In this document: in pieces, positions 1 through 11,329 of the stretch
How positions within the stretch are numbered: position 1 is the stretch's first letter
Layout: every line of letters starts with the position of its first letter
Assembly (NCBI GenBank): GCA_023101885.1
Contig: JALPQD010000415.1
Span: 606,773 to 670,772, forward strand
DNA from: Typhlomys cinereus
Taxonomy: Eukaryota > Chordata > Mammalia > Rodentia > Platacanthomyidae
Reading direction: 5' to 3'
DNA length: 64,000 bases
Position numbers and translations under genes: made by a program
Notes under the pieces: model-generated
What the model saw: only the letters and a program-made list of their open reading frames with translations
Told to the model about the DNA's origin: nothing
Database searches by the model: none

Positions 1-83
1 GTATCCAAAATTTAAATTATAAAAGTTTATATACACGTTAGGTATAATAAGTATTAAAATTTTCTTTGTTCCTTTTTTCTTTC

Positions 84-87
<4 letters not shown>

Positions 88-126
<39 letters not shown>
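88..126. repeat. (TG)n microsatellite
   Basis: A nearly perfect TG dinucleotide run of about 38 bases. It leads directly into a degraded reverse-oriented SINE, so it probably derives from the CA-rich tail of that SINE. Confidence 0.9.
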
Positions 127-437
127 ACGCGTGTGTATGTGTGCTTTCTCATGTGTGTAGAGAGAACAGAGGACATCCTTGGATGTGGCTCTCAGGTGCC
201 ATCGACCTTCTTATTTGAGACTGTGCCTCTTATTATCAAGTAATTTTCCAGGTGCATTAGGGTTTTTTTCCATGTAGACCCATTGATCCACCTGGACTTG
301 CCCCCTTCAGCACTACAAGTACAGACACGTGTCTCAATGCCTGGATTTTTCACATGAGTTCTGAGAATTGAACTTTGGTTCCTGTGCTTGCAGAAGACTC
401 AAGCTCTTTCCAGACTAAGCTATCTCTCAAGTTCCAA
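127..437 (-). mobile_element. Degraded B3/B4-like SINE
   Basis: Read on the minus strand this ends in a CA-rich tail. On the plus strand it carries the order seen in reverse rodent B3/B4 elements: TG repeat, an 'agaggacatccttgg' block, a 'ttgagactgtg' block, then 'gaattgaac' and a tRNA-like head ending near 'tatctctcaagttcc'. Divergence is high. The exact subfamily cannot be settled by eye. Confidence 0.55.
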
Positions 438-3400
438 ACCTTATTTATTTTTATCTACAAGTTTTGTTTTCCACTAATGCAATGTCAGGAGATCAATGAA
501 ATCTGTCACTCTTACGCAAACACTGTGAAATGAAACTCAAAATTTTGTCATTAAAGCATATGACATACTTAGTGATACTGATTAATTGTGCTGATTAATG
601 GTAAATTGATTGATTAATGGTACTTGATAAAAACATTGACTATGTAGGTCCCTGGCAAATCCTCATTTTATAGCATTGCCAATGGTGCATTTGTGTAATG
701 AATATTTGCTTCTAATTTGGAATTCCTCGACCACCTGAGTACAGTAAATTCTACTTACACAGTTCCTTTTCCTTAATGTGGAAGGAAGCTACTTTCACTT
801 TCTATCAATGGCATCCACTCAAGTGTTCCTGTGTCGTGTAAATGTTTGGCTTTTCAAGTCACAGCACCTTTTGATATTGATGAAAAGAAACCAGAAGAAA
901 AATGCCATTTACATAATTCTTGAACTTGTTAAATTGTTGAATTGTCATGAAAGAAATAATGCTTTAATATTCAATGAATTGCAGGCCAACTTGCATACCA
1001 AACTCTTTGATATTCTTTATAGGAGGAGCGACCAACTCCCACATTCAAGACAATGTTCCTAAATGTCATGAAAAGGAAAGGAATTGGCATTATACTTGGG
1101 TTTCTACATATCAGGAAATTCTTTCTATCATTTTTCTGGATACCTGATATATGAATTCCAGTAAATATAGATTTTTTTATTGTTCCTCTAGCAGCTAATG
1201 TCTTTACTAAACAGTAAATGGTTCTTCAAATGAAGCTTTAGCCACCTGTATGTATTAATCATGAAAAATATTTTAAACTTGTCATCCATTATATTTTTGA
1301 TAAGCTTATAATAGATCAAGTTAACTGGATTTGGCATCTGCTACTGGGTCTTCACTAAAAGATATTTTCATCGAGGAATTAGATATTGATCCTTTAAATT
1401 CAGAATAATGACTTACAGCGCTACTATGTAGCTATATGGACCTCTCAAATCCAATAAAAAAAGAAACCAAAATTGCTATTGTCACCGATTTTTAAATTAA
1501 TTTTTAAAAAATTGATGAAAATAATTTTTAGATTAATACAATTATCTATTTTTAATGTTTCCAATTGTAGAATAAGGAATGATTTTAGTCACAATTGCTT
1601 TTTTAAGGCACTACAGATGCTTGAAGTTGGATTTAGAAGTGTGATGATATATACAATTAATTTGAAATCATTTTTAAGTTTCTATTTTTTCCACAGTGAC
1701 ACAACTTTAGTTTGCGCTCCCTTTGCATAAGGTTTAAAAAATACTATGTTCAAAAATGTATCACTTAAAAATGAGTCATGAATTTTCAAAATAAGAAAAG
1801 CTGTGCACATTGCTTTTCTATTTGAAACTTATAGAAATAGAGGTTATATATTTTTAATTCAAAGAAAACATCACTTCATAGATTCCTTTCCTAAAGCTAA
1901 TTTATCACACCCTTTTTGATTGTAAGCTAAACTTAAAGAATCCTGGGTACATACATTCTGTACTTTCTCAAGATTCCTGCTGTTCAAGTTATTATTTTGT
2001 AGTGTATTCCATTATTCACATTCATAAATGAAAATTCATTGCTGGGAATACTGACCTTACAACATTACATAAGCGACAATATGAAGTAATAGAGGACAAA
2101 TCACTCACAGCACATGACTAGATTGTCCATCCACCTTTTCCTTCTTCAAATTTCTCTCATTATGCACTTTTGTTCTGGACATTATAAAACAGAGTTTTTT
2201 CCACAAGTTTTTTATGTATATGTTTTGTGAAGATGTGATTATATCTTAAATGTGTCTTAAATGGCTTAATGAACATATTCTATGTACATAACAGCAATTG
2301 TAGTCATAAAATTTGCTATTTTTTATTAATTCTAATTGGATACTTCTACAGTTTTTTATTTATGAGAACATAACATTGGTGAAAGTGAAAGCGGTGATTT
2401 ACTTCATTCTCCTATGTTTCTTCCCTTATTGGACTATATTCTATAGAATTCAAGAACGTAGTTATGTCCGATGAAATCTGTGACTTTTGTATCCTGAGGC
2501 TGTTCTCGATGAGGATACTTACAAAGCATAAGTATTAAATATGGTGTTTTCCACAAAGGTCCTCTATATATTAATAGATGATTTAGAAAGTTTTCTTCTT
2601 TATTTTCTGAGTTTTTTTTATTTTGAATAATATAAACTTGATTTGTTTTTCTATGCACTGAGATGAAGGTGTTCCTTAGTCTCTGGCAAATTACTTTTGA
2701 TTTTCCAAAGGATAAATGATCCGTGAATTTTCCCAGTAAAAACAAATACTCCTTGAGAATATTTTAATTTTTATAGATACTTCAGTTTCTATTTTTGTCA
2801 AATGGCTTTGAATCAAGGCTTATGACTGAATTACTTAATGATGTGTTTTCTTATTTATTCCTTGCTGGGTTAATTGCCTCCAAGTCCACTAAAACATTTG
2901 ACCAAGTTTAAAAGACCAAAAGTAAATTGACTTTGCTCAGTATTTAGTTTTATTATCTTCAACTTAAATCAGGAAAATCATTATTTTCATGTTTCATTGG
3001 GGTTTAAATTTATATTTCCTGTTTTCTACTCATTTATTTTTGTTATCTGTTTTAGTCATTGCCTTTTTTGATGAAACAAAAATTAATAAGACAAAATATT
3101 GTTGCATTTCCTTTACCCTCAGATATCTTGGAACTGAAACACACTTATTCTTTTCTGTTACTGACAATCTAAAGAATAAATGTAGAATAATTTTCTTCCT
3201 TGGCTTGGAATTCTGTTCTTATTCTCTGTGATAAGTTGATGGATATATTTGAAAGAATAAAGTATTTGGAGAAATAAGATGATACCATGACACTTTAGAT
3301 TTTGTTTGTCTTGCTTTTGATCAGTGTTTGTGAAATGAAGAAATACAAAACTCATCTTTTTATTTTTATTTGTATTTTTGTGATTTTACATACACATACA

Positions 3401-3593
3401 AACATTTTTAGGATTACTGCCAGTTAACATGACAAATACCCTCCACTTAATAAAAAAGATCAATTATTTTGCCATACTCCATACATCTTTTTAATTAATT
3501 TTTAATTTTTCCAATTTTACAAGCATATTGAGAACTAAAATTCATAATTTTTATTAGAGTTTGAGAAATTAAAGTATCAAATGGCATGAAGCT
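438..3593. other. AT-rich unique stretch
   Basis: About 3.1 kb of AT-rich sequence. The small open frames here (60-103 codons) have no recognisable domain, no matched splice signals and low-complexity composition. I treat them as chance frames. No recent repeat was recognised. Confidence 0.6.
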
Positions 3594-3605
3594 AGGAATA
3601 TTTTT

Positions 3606-3893
3606 TAATTCATTTATTCAGTGTGTGTGTGTGTGTCTGTGTATGTGTCTGTGTTTGTGTCTGTGTGTGTCAGAGGGTATTGTGTGTCTCTATGGATTTC
3701 AAAAACCATTCTGAATTGCTTCTACCTCCTTCTTGCTTTGCTCTGAAATTTTCCAGGCTCCGCCAACCACTGTCACAAGTGCAGGCTGTTGCCATTTCTG
3801 CCTGGTATTTGTAAGTGGGACTTGGAATCCGAACTCAGGACTTTTTGCATGTAAGGCAGAGTCTTAACCCCCGAGCCATTTCTCCAGCCCCTA
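3606..3893 (-). mobile_element. Dip-like SINE, old subfamily
   Basis: On the minus strand the element begins with a tRNA-related head (reverse of 'gagccatttctccagcccc'), continues through the body and ends in a TG/CA-rich tail. It keeps the old-subfamily block 'cagagggtattgtgtgtc' that young copies lack. Flanks at 3594-3605 and 3894-3905 form a 12-bp target-site duplication (aggaaYattttt) with one mismatch, which fixes the boundaries. Non-autonomous pol III-type retroposon with no coding capacity. Confidence 0.8.
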
Positions 3894-3905
3894 AGGAACA
3901 TTTTT

Positions 3906-4996
3906 GAAAGTAAAGTAACTTGGAAAATTCACCAAGAACTTCATAAGATACATAAGGTACTGCCCTCCGTGTTCTCACTGAAAATGCACCCAATTTCTGA
4001 CTTTAATCTCCATGGATACATACATTTTTCCAAAATCTCAGGTCAGAGTCACTTCTAATAAATAAGCAAATATCATCATAAAATCTCTCATACTTTGAGA
4101 AAAATATACTTTTAATATTCTTACCAAAATTTCTTTTAACATTTTCTTTATTGTCAATGGGGGAGTCTACTAGATAATCTTATCTTGTGAGAAGAGAATA
4201 GTCTTTAGTTTGAGCTGCTTTTAGGAAGTATGTAATTTGAAACCATAATTAAGGGCTAGGAATTTACTGTTTTTTTTCTAAATATTTTTAAATATAGTTT
4301 GGTATTAGATTGCACTGACAGATTATTGGATTTATTTTTTATGAGACTGATATCAAATATCATGATGTCTCAACAGTATTTTTTATACCTCAGTGGTGTA
4401 ATCATGGCCATTTTAGTTGTATTGCTTCCCTGTTTTGATTATTTTTTCCTTTCAATCTTTGCCGAGTGAGCGAATTACTCTGTACTCTGCACTAACTTCA
4501 GGCTTTGACACAGGAAGTCATGAGCTCCCAGGTCATTTTTCTATTCAAAAGATCAGTAGATGTTCAGAACTCTGTGAAGATACATCCTTTAAATGTGTGC
4601 TACACAAGGACATTTTCTCTATAGTGCTCCACAGTAGAAACTGATTCTGAACTTTTTTTTTCATTCTCTAATTAAAACGTGACTTAACAGGAAACTCAAT
4701 GTGACATACAACTTTCCAAACAGTCTATTAGAAAACTGTAGAAGATGCTGAAATGTTGTTCATATACACTCAGCTTAATAATTTCTCATTTATTACATAT
4801 ATTTCCTCTGTTCCAAGCATAATTTTAAGATAAATGTAATTAACTTGACTATAAACTAGAGAGAAAGATGAGTTCAACTTTGTATTTAAGAGCAAATAAA
4901 AGCACAACTCAGTGTAGATTATAACAACTTTTCTTCACCAAAACCATGGTTAATAAATATTTTCATTAAGCCAATTATAATTTTTCATATACTTAT
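3906..4996. other. AT-rich unique stretch
   Basis: No repeat, RNA gene or credible coding segment recognised. The 75-codon frame near 4417-4644 lacks any domain signature. Confidence 0.55.
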
Positions 4997-5014
4997 TAAA
5001 AGTGCTGAAACTTT

Positions 5015-5204
5015 GGGGCTGGAGAGGTGGCTCAGGGGTTCTGCCTCTGCCTTGCAGGCAGAAGGTCCTGAGTTGGGATCCTAGACCCCACATATACACG
5101 TGAGCAGAAGCAAGGGCAGCCTGAGTTTCTGGTCCTGGTAGGGCGGAGTCTGTGAGTCCCGGGGCAGGGTAAACAAGAAGGAGGTGGAAGAGGTTCATGG
5201 TGGT

Positions 5205-5251
<47 letters not shown>

Positions 5252-5285
5252 ACACATGCACAATTGAAAAAATAATAAAAAAATT
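5015..5285 (+). mobile_element. Dip-like SINE, young subfamily
   Basis: The head 'ggggctggagaggtggctca' contains the tRNA-type A-box region; a B-box-like 'tgagttgggatcc' follows. Then come a roughly 130-bp body, 'ggtggttctaca', a (CA)n run and an AATAAT-rich tail. Flanking 18-bp perfect duplications (4997-5014 and 5286-5303, taaaagtgctgaaacttt) show a fairly recent L1-type insertion. Part of the body ('cgaattcgtc' zone of other young copies) is missing. Confidence 0.92.
5209..5247. repeat. (CA)n in SINE tail
   Basis: Uninterrupted CA run of about 39 bases forming the 3' region of the SINE at 5015-5285. Confidence 0.95.
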
Positions 5286-5520
5286 TAAAAGTGCTGAAAC
5301 TTTATAGAAAACTTTTACTTCCAATTCTCATAGTAATACTCTCATTGAGGATAATTTTTCTCAGTCATATTATGTATCACACATTGGCTGTAAAAACTCT
5401 TTAATTTTTAATCTCTTCAAACTATATTATTACTCATATATTTCTTATTATATTTCATACATTTGTATTATTTTTAAGCTTTCCCTTTTTCTACTTTTAA
5501 GTTTTGCACTTAACTTAGTT

Positions 5521-5997
5521 TTTATTTATGTTTGTGTGTGTGCATGTGCAAGAATTTGCATGAGCTGCGCTCATGCCATGATATGCATGTGACAATCAGA
5601 GAACAACTTCTAAAAGCAATTTGATTGTTTATTCTTTTTTCCAAGTAAAGATTTTTTTTTTACTTTTCTAAAGTGTTACAAGCATATTGAGAACTCATCC
5701 CTGCTTCCCTCCATCTCTCCTCCCCCCTTTCCCTTTGTCAATCCATCACACTCCCTCCCACCCACCTGTCTGTCTACTTCTATAGACCCCATGATTCCCT
5801 CTGGTTTGTCTATATATTTTTTTAATTTTATACTTTTAAAAGTATGTTTAGTACTTATCCTAACCCCATAGACTTTCAGAAAACAACTTTGAAGGTTGAA
5901 TTTTTTCCACCATGGGGACTCTAATTATTGATCTTTAGATGTCACGCTGGGTAGCAAGTGTCTCCTGTCACTGAGCTATCGTTCCTTCCCCAAACCT
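5521..5997 (-). mobile_element. B3-like SINE split by an L1 fragment
   Basis: The left part (to about 5640) has the TG-rich start and 'cagagaacaac' block of a reverse B3 element. A second 'aaaacaactttgaaggttgaa' block and a head ending 'tgagctatcgttccttcccc' appear after 5880. The sequence between looks like an L1 3' end, so the SINE appears split by a later insertion. Heavily diverged. Confidence 0.5.
5640..5865 (-). mobile_element. Probable L1 3' UTR fragment
   Basis: Reverse A-rich end followed by a C/T-rich tract ('cctcccccctttccc' type). This is the usual appearance of a minus-strand rodent L1 3' UTR with its polypurine tract. The phrase 'acaagcatattgagaact' recurs near 3516, suggesting another remnant there. 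Boundaries approximate. Confidence 0.45.
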
Positions 5998-6324
5998 CTC
6001 TCCATTGCCCTGGTCTCTTATTTCTATTTTCCCCCATTTTTCAAGACATTCATCATGCAAATTATATCAGTTCATTGCTAAGCAAGCCTTAGTAACTTGG
6101 AGAAAAAGAAAAACAAACAAAATCATCCATCTATCTATCTATCTAGTTAACTAATTTTCTTTTGATATCAAGACTCTCTCATGAGAATTTTAAGATGCAT
6201 TCTTTTTATCACATGTTTAGCAAAAAGTTCTCTTAAAAGTATCTGGTGAAACAAATCCCTTCATAAGTGCCAAAGTAAGTTAAACACAAAAAGAATATGT
6301 GACCAAAAAGACTCAATTTCTAAA

Positions 6325-6531
6325 ACTCCTTACACCTCACTAGAGTGGAGGACTCAGAGGGAAGTTTAGCATTCACACAGAAGGATGGTCTAGGGAATGG
6401 AAAGGGGTAGAGGGGGAGGAACTGGGAAAAGGGGAGGGAGGGGGTGAAAGGAAGAGGAAAGGGGGGAGGAAGGAGAAGACTGGGGTACCTATTAAGCTTA
6501 CATAATTGGGGGAAAATAAATAAATATAATA
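6325..6531 (+). mobile_element. 5'-truncated L1 3' UTR
   Basis: Starts near 'ccttacacctcactagagtgg', passes through a long G/A-rich tract (about 6398-6480) and ends 'ggggtacctattaagctt' plus an A-rich tail. The same ordered blocks occur at 56575-56830 (+) and in reverse at 25340, 36000, 40740 and 58630, defining one L1 family's 3' end. Only about 200 bp survive. Confidence 0.85.
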
Positions 6532-6772
6532 AAAAAGTTTTCTTAGAGAGATGTGAATGGGTAACAAAAATCAGATTCAAAGTAAATTTTCTATACAAGT
6601 AAGGGAAAATTAAAAAGACCATTTGAAGGCAATGGTACTTTCACAGCAGTAGTTAAATATTGGACAAATGATCTCCTATTTAAATGTGAAATCTGTATGA
6701 ACTTGTTACAGGTAAGTTCCATAAATGTCTTTATGATTTTTCTGAATCAGAAGTACAATAAAGCAGATTAAG

Positions 6773-7003
6773 TCGTGTGTGCGAGCGTGCGTGTGGAGGA
6801 CCAAGAGTAACTTTGGGAATCATCCTGGATTGCTTCTATCTCCTTTTTGCTATGCTCTGGGATTTCCCAGGCTCAGTCCTCTAGGGCCAGAAATGCAAAC
6901 CAATGCTGTTTTCTGCCTGGCATTTTTATGTGAGACCTGGGATTTGAATTCAGGACCTTCTGCTTTCAAGTCAGAATCTTAACCCTTGAGCCATCTCTTC
7001 AGC
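6773..7003 (-). mobile_element. Dip-like SINE, old subfamily
   Basis: Reverse element: short TG-rich start, 'accaagagtaactttggga' block, body with 'gggatttcccaggctc', and a tRNA-like head ending 'gagccatctcttcagcac'. Diverged from the young copies and without a clean target-site duplication. Confidence 0.75.
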
Positions 7004-8652
7004 ACAATTTTGTTTATATTTTGCAGTTTAAGAATAAGCAATAAAAAAGAATAAGCGATAAATTTACTAAGTAGGAAACAGATTGAATCCAGCTCTAATT
7101 CAAGATTAAACTTAATTTGCTCATTCCTTCTACTTGTTCCTTTTGCTCTTCCTTTCTAGACACAGATTCCTTCACCTCCATATTTTAACTGTTCTCCTTT
7201 GAGTCTAGTGCTCATGTTATGGCTTCCAAAAACAAAGATCAAGTAAATGCCTTTCTGTTTTGTTCAGGCACCTTATACCAAGAACTGCTTCCATCTCTCT
7301 CCGGACACACATCACAAAAGCAAATTTTTATTTAAATGAAGAATCACTCGGATTATTGTATAACCATGTAATTATACCATTCTTTATCAACGAAGCTCAA
7401 GCTTCGGAGGCAAAAAAATAAATATCAGTTTTGCAATTGCTTTCCTTTCATGTACCCAGCTTAATTTAATTCTAAAGGTTTCAGGAAAAGAACAAAATCC
7501 CTTAAAAAGCCCAGCACACTGATCTGCTGATGTACTAGACCCATTTTGATCCAGCAGTGGGATCCTTCCCACCCTCCTCTTCCTCTCCCTCTTCCTTTTC
7601 ATCTCCTTCCTTCTGCTACTTATTTCTGTTCTTTTCTCCTCCTTTTGCCCTGTTCTATCTAGTTATTTTTTGTTATTTTATCAGTTGAATTCTTGTAAAA
7701 GTGTTATGAGGGTTATTGTTTATTTAATCTATTTAATGTGAAAATATATTTGATCTCTTCATCTACAATCATGTAGCTGATCCTAGTAATCTATGAGTCA
7801 CACGCTGACATCAAAATGTGCACAGCAATTGTTTCATCAAAACCTCCTAGATTCTTCTGTTATTACTAAAGAGTCTATGCTGCCATTCAGATCCTTGGGC
7901 TATGTATCTGACCTAATCTATCTCTCTGGGAGTTCTTAAGAATTTTTTCCTAACCCTTGTTTTCTGAAATTTCTTAATTATGAGCTTAGTCTGAATCATT
8001 TTCTCCAACTAAATTTGGCAAGCATTTGTTGAGTAAACCAATATATGAAAATGTTTTGATGTTGTGAAACACCTTACTAAATAGTTGTTTGATATTTTAT
8101 CCATGTTGTTTTAGTTCTCTCTCACTCTTTCTTTCTTTAAGGACATTAATATTTCTATTCCTGCTAATAAAAAGGAAAACCATGGGATAATTACTGTATT
8201 TGATGCCGACAGATACAAAAATAGACTTTCTTTAAAGCAAATAATTGTTCACAGAATAAGAAAAAAGTAAAACATATATAAATATTTTGACATGTGACCC
8301 CATTCTACTTTAAAGAACTTATTTTCAGTGTAAGTAGACATTTGTTTTGGTTTTGGAGCATTATTATTGCAGTAAGAACTGATAAATATTTATCATTAAA
8401 ATTCTCTACTAAAAGTTAACAATATATCAGAGTAAAAATGGATTTTAGCTAATTTTGACTAATATATAGTACATTACCTATAGATACAAATACAAAATAG
8501 TGACACATTTCAAATACATCACAGGCACTATTACAATGATTTCATTTAAACGTGTTTTTTATATTTCATGCCTTAATACATGAGGTTAAATACTATCGAA
8601 AATGCTTTTTATTCAATGATGCTATTGAACAATACTCTAACATGCCTTCATT
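7004..8652. other. Unique stretch, no gene seen
   Basis: AT-rich with a pyrimidine-rich patch near 7560-7650. No repeat with clear ends and no credible coding segment. Confidence 0.55.
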
Positions 8653-8666
8653 AAAATACCAATTAT

Positions 8667-8875
8667 GGGGCTGGAGAGGTGGCTCAGGGGTTAAGCCTCT
8701 GCCTTGTAGGCAGAAGGTCCTGAGTTCAGATCCTAGACCCCACATATAGATGCCGGGCAGAAGCAAGGGGCGGCCTGCGTTTCTGGTCCTGGTAGGGCGG
8801 AGCCTGTGAATCCCCGGGCAGAGTAAACAAGGATGTGGAGGCATCCATGGTGGTTCCCGAATTCATCTGTGGTTC

Positions 8876-8923
<48 letters not shown>

Positions 8924-8975
8924 CATGCGCGACACATACATGCACAATTGAATAAATAATAAAAATAAAAAAAAT
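8667..8975 (+). mobile_element. Dip-like SINE, young subfamily, full length
   Basis: Complete structure: head 'ggggctggagaggtggctca', B-box-like 'gagttcagatcc', body ending 'ggtggttcccgaattcatct', (CA)n at 8881-8920, then 'caattgaataaataataaa' and A-rich tail. Perfect 14-bp duplications at 8653-8666 and 8976-8989 (aaaataccaattat) bracket it. About 309 bp. Confidence 0.95.
8881..8920. repeat. (AC)n in SINE tail
   Basis: Forty-base uninterrupted AC run inside the SINE at 8667-8975. Confidence 0.95.
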
Positions 8976-9484
8976 AAAATACCAATTATATTGGCATAAC
9001 TCACATCAATCACACATTTTAAAATGCAAATAAATGTATTACTACTTAAATAATTGTAGTTAAAGTTTTGCAAAGATGTATATTCAGTGAGATGCTTTTG
9101 GAAGGAGTTTGTAGCTTTTTTAATGACTTACCTAAGCAAATGCTAAGGAATAATATGATAAGAGATTATGAGGGATAATTTTAGTATCCCCTCTTTTTCC
9201 AGTGCAGGTCAACCAGAGTAGTTCATGCCATTCAGTACTTCACCTCTCAAATTTATTTTAATATTATTAAAAAACTGATAAAAATGCATGTGCTACAGTG
9301 CTTCTTTAATTACAGTATACATTCTTAATGTCTACTGTAAGAACATATAATATCATGCTCTGCTGCCCTAAAAATGATAATGAAGTTAGAAAAATCTGCA
9401 AATTGTCTATTCTACAAATGCAGCATGAACCATGGAAAACTGTCAAAAATTGACATTTTATATTTATTTTCTCCATTCTTTTAT

Positions 9485-10250
9485 TTACTTTTAATGTTAC
9501 ATACATAACACAATAAATTCATAGTATTTTCAATTTTCATCCCTTAATCCCAAATCCCATCCGCCTTTTTTCCCCTTTTAGTCCTTCATCTGCCCTGTCC
9601 GACTCCCTTTTATTATCTAATCTTTTCACTTGTACAGCTCAATGTGCTTTATCTAGCTTGTCTTTGGAGATATATGCCTGTCATGCTTCATCCTCCAGTC
9701 AAATACCACAGATGGCCGAACACACAATTGAGGAAAGCATCCTCCTTCTCATCCCTATCAGCTTTAGTCTTCATCAGTCTCCCAGAGATGAGTGGATCTT
9801 TTTGAAATCTTTCTACTTTTGTAGTGAGAAGTTGCGACAGATCCCAAGCAATTCTTGCATAAATATACATATCTGACATGAAATCTGATGTGTCACAACT
9901 CTATCATGTCCTGGAGATGATGTCTGGCTGCCACTGTCTCACCTCATATTCTAGCAATTTTACCACTGCCTCTTTGGTGATGCTCCTGAAGGGCGTGGGT
10001 TGGCAGCAGATGAGACACATATGAACCTGACTAAAGGTTTTGAAGGCACAGGAATTGTGTATGCAGGAAGTTGGCATGGACAGTGAGCTTCATGGTGCTC
10101 TGCCTTGTTCTGTCTCTATTCCTGTCTGTGGTAGGCTTGAAAGACAGCAACTTCACAGATAACTGTGGGGCAAAGCATGTCTTGATTTCCTCCACTGTTC
10201 TTTCTTAATGAAACGTAATTACTTCCCCTGCCTGAAAATTTCCTAGAAGG
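9485..10250 (-). mobile_element. Old L1 3' UTR
   Basis: Reverse-oriented: starts at a T-rich region with C/T-rich tract ('cccatccgccttttttcccc') and continues with blocks such as 'actctatcatgtcctggaga' that resemble the Lx-type rodent L1 3' region as I know it. Much more diverged than the young L1 copies in this window. Ends approximate. Confidence 0.6.
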
Positions 10251-10951
10251 CTCCACTCACAAATGACTTTTCTTTTATTTGACCCAAATCATTGATGATT
10301 CTTGTAAAGATTATTTATTTTATCCCTCAAGAGTTTTTGGCAAAAAAACTATTTGGGGAAATTAATTGTCCATTATTTTCTTGAGGAGATTATTTTCGCT
10401 TTTTGAACTAAAAGCAAAACCATGCAAACAAATCAACTACATGTAAAAAACTGAATTGTACTCATATAATTCTGTGACTGCAGAACACCACACACATATA
10501 TAAGGCTATGTAAGCACAAGTAAGAGAGTGCATACTAGAAAGTAAATCCTAAATGCTCAGCTACAATTGTCTTTGAAGTTCTACTTAAGTAGGAATTGAG
10601 ACATAAAGTAGAATTTTAAACTTGCTGGAATTCTCAGGACATTAAAACTTTAAATATTTTGGACAGACAGATGAAGAGACTCAATTCATTTGTATCAGAA
10701 AAATACAGAAGACATGTTGCTATCAAGCTTAGGTAATCAAAATTATTGCCAAGGTAACTATACATGCATACAAGAAGGCAAAGAAACACAATCTCTGAAG
10801 GGATTTCTAAAGGGCAATGGTTGGAAGAACAATCAAAACTTTTCCACAAATGCCTAGAAAATAAGAGGAAAACCAACTCTCATCTTTTTCCATAAGACAA
10901 ATATTGCCTATATATTCAAATCAGGCAACAATTTCAGAAAATTATATAATC
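10251..10951. other. AT-rich unique stretch
   Basis: No repeat or gene recognised. Confidence 0.5.
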
Positions 10952-11318
10952 CCTTCATATATTGCTGGAATCGTTTTGCTAATGCTTAGATGAGTCTTTT
11001 CTTAGAAAGAAAGGGCTATGATGTAAAGATTTTTGTTGTGTTTTTTTAATTTTCTGAAATTAACAATTTTAATTAAACAAAGACACAAATGTTAATCCAG
11101 CAACCATTTCTCTGAAATGCAGAACTGCACTGTTCATTGCTCAGTGCTGAAGTTAGCACTCTATTTATGAACCGACGCCTGACCTTTTCACAGTGTTGCA
11201 ACAATATTCAACAGGCACGTAAGTCCTTCATGTATTACAGGAATTGCTTTGCTATTGCTTAGATGAATCTTTTCTTAAAAAGGAAGTGGTATGGTGTAAA
11301 GATTTTTCTTGTTTTTTT
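10952..11318. repeat. Local direct repeat pair (about 90 bp)
   Basis: Segments 10952-11045 and 11225-11318 align along their length (shared 'cttagatga', 'tcttttctta', 'gtaaagatttttgttg/cttg'), by eye about 84% identical. Between them lies a block (11065-11200) with its own partner at 12270-12405. Confidence 0.75.
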
Positions 11319-11329
11319 CTTGTTCACTT

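Noticed and set aside
4950..5324. Frames with poly(Cys-Val) runs, for example 124 codons here, recurring at 8726, 19769, 33212 and 47406
   Set aside because: They arise from reading (CA)n/(TG)n tails and the bodies of SINEs.
6222..6545. aaaaagttctctta (6222-6235) and aaaaagttttctta (6532-6545) as a target duplication for the L1 at 6325
   Set aside because: L1 similarity begins only at about 6325, 90 bp inside the left copy, so the match is probably a coincidence of A/T-rich sequence.
8667..8745. tRNA gene call from A- and B-box-like motifs in SINE heads
   Set aside because: The heads are fused to SINE bodies and repeated many times. They are tRNA-derived promoters, not tRNA genes.
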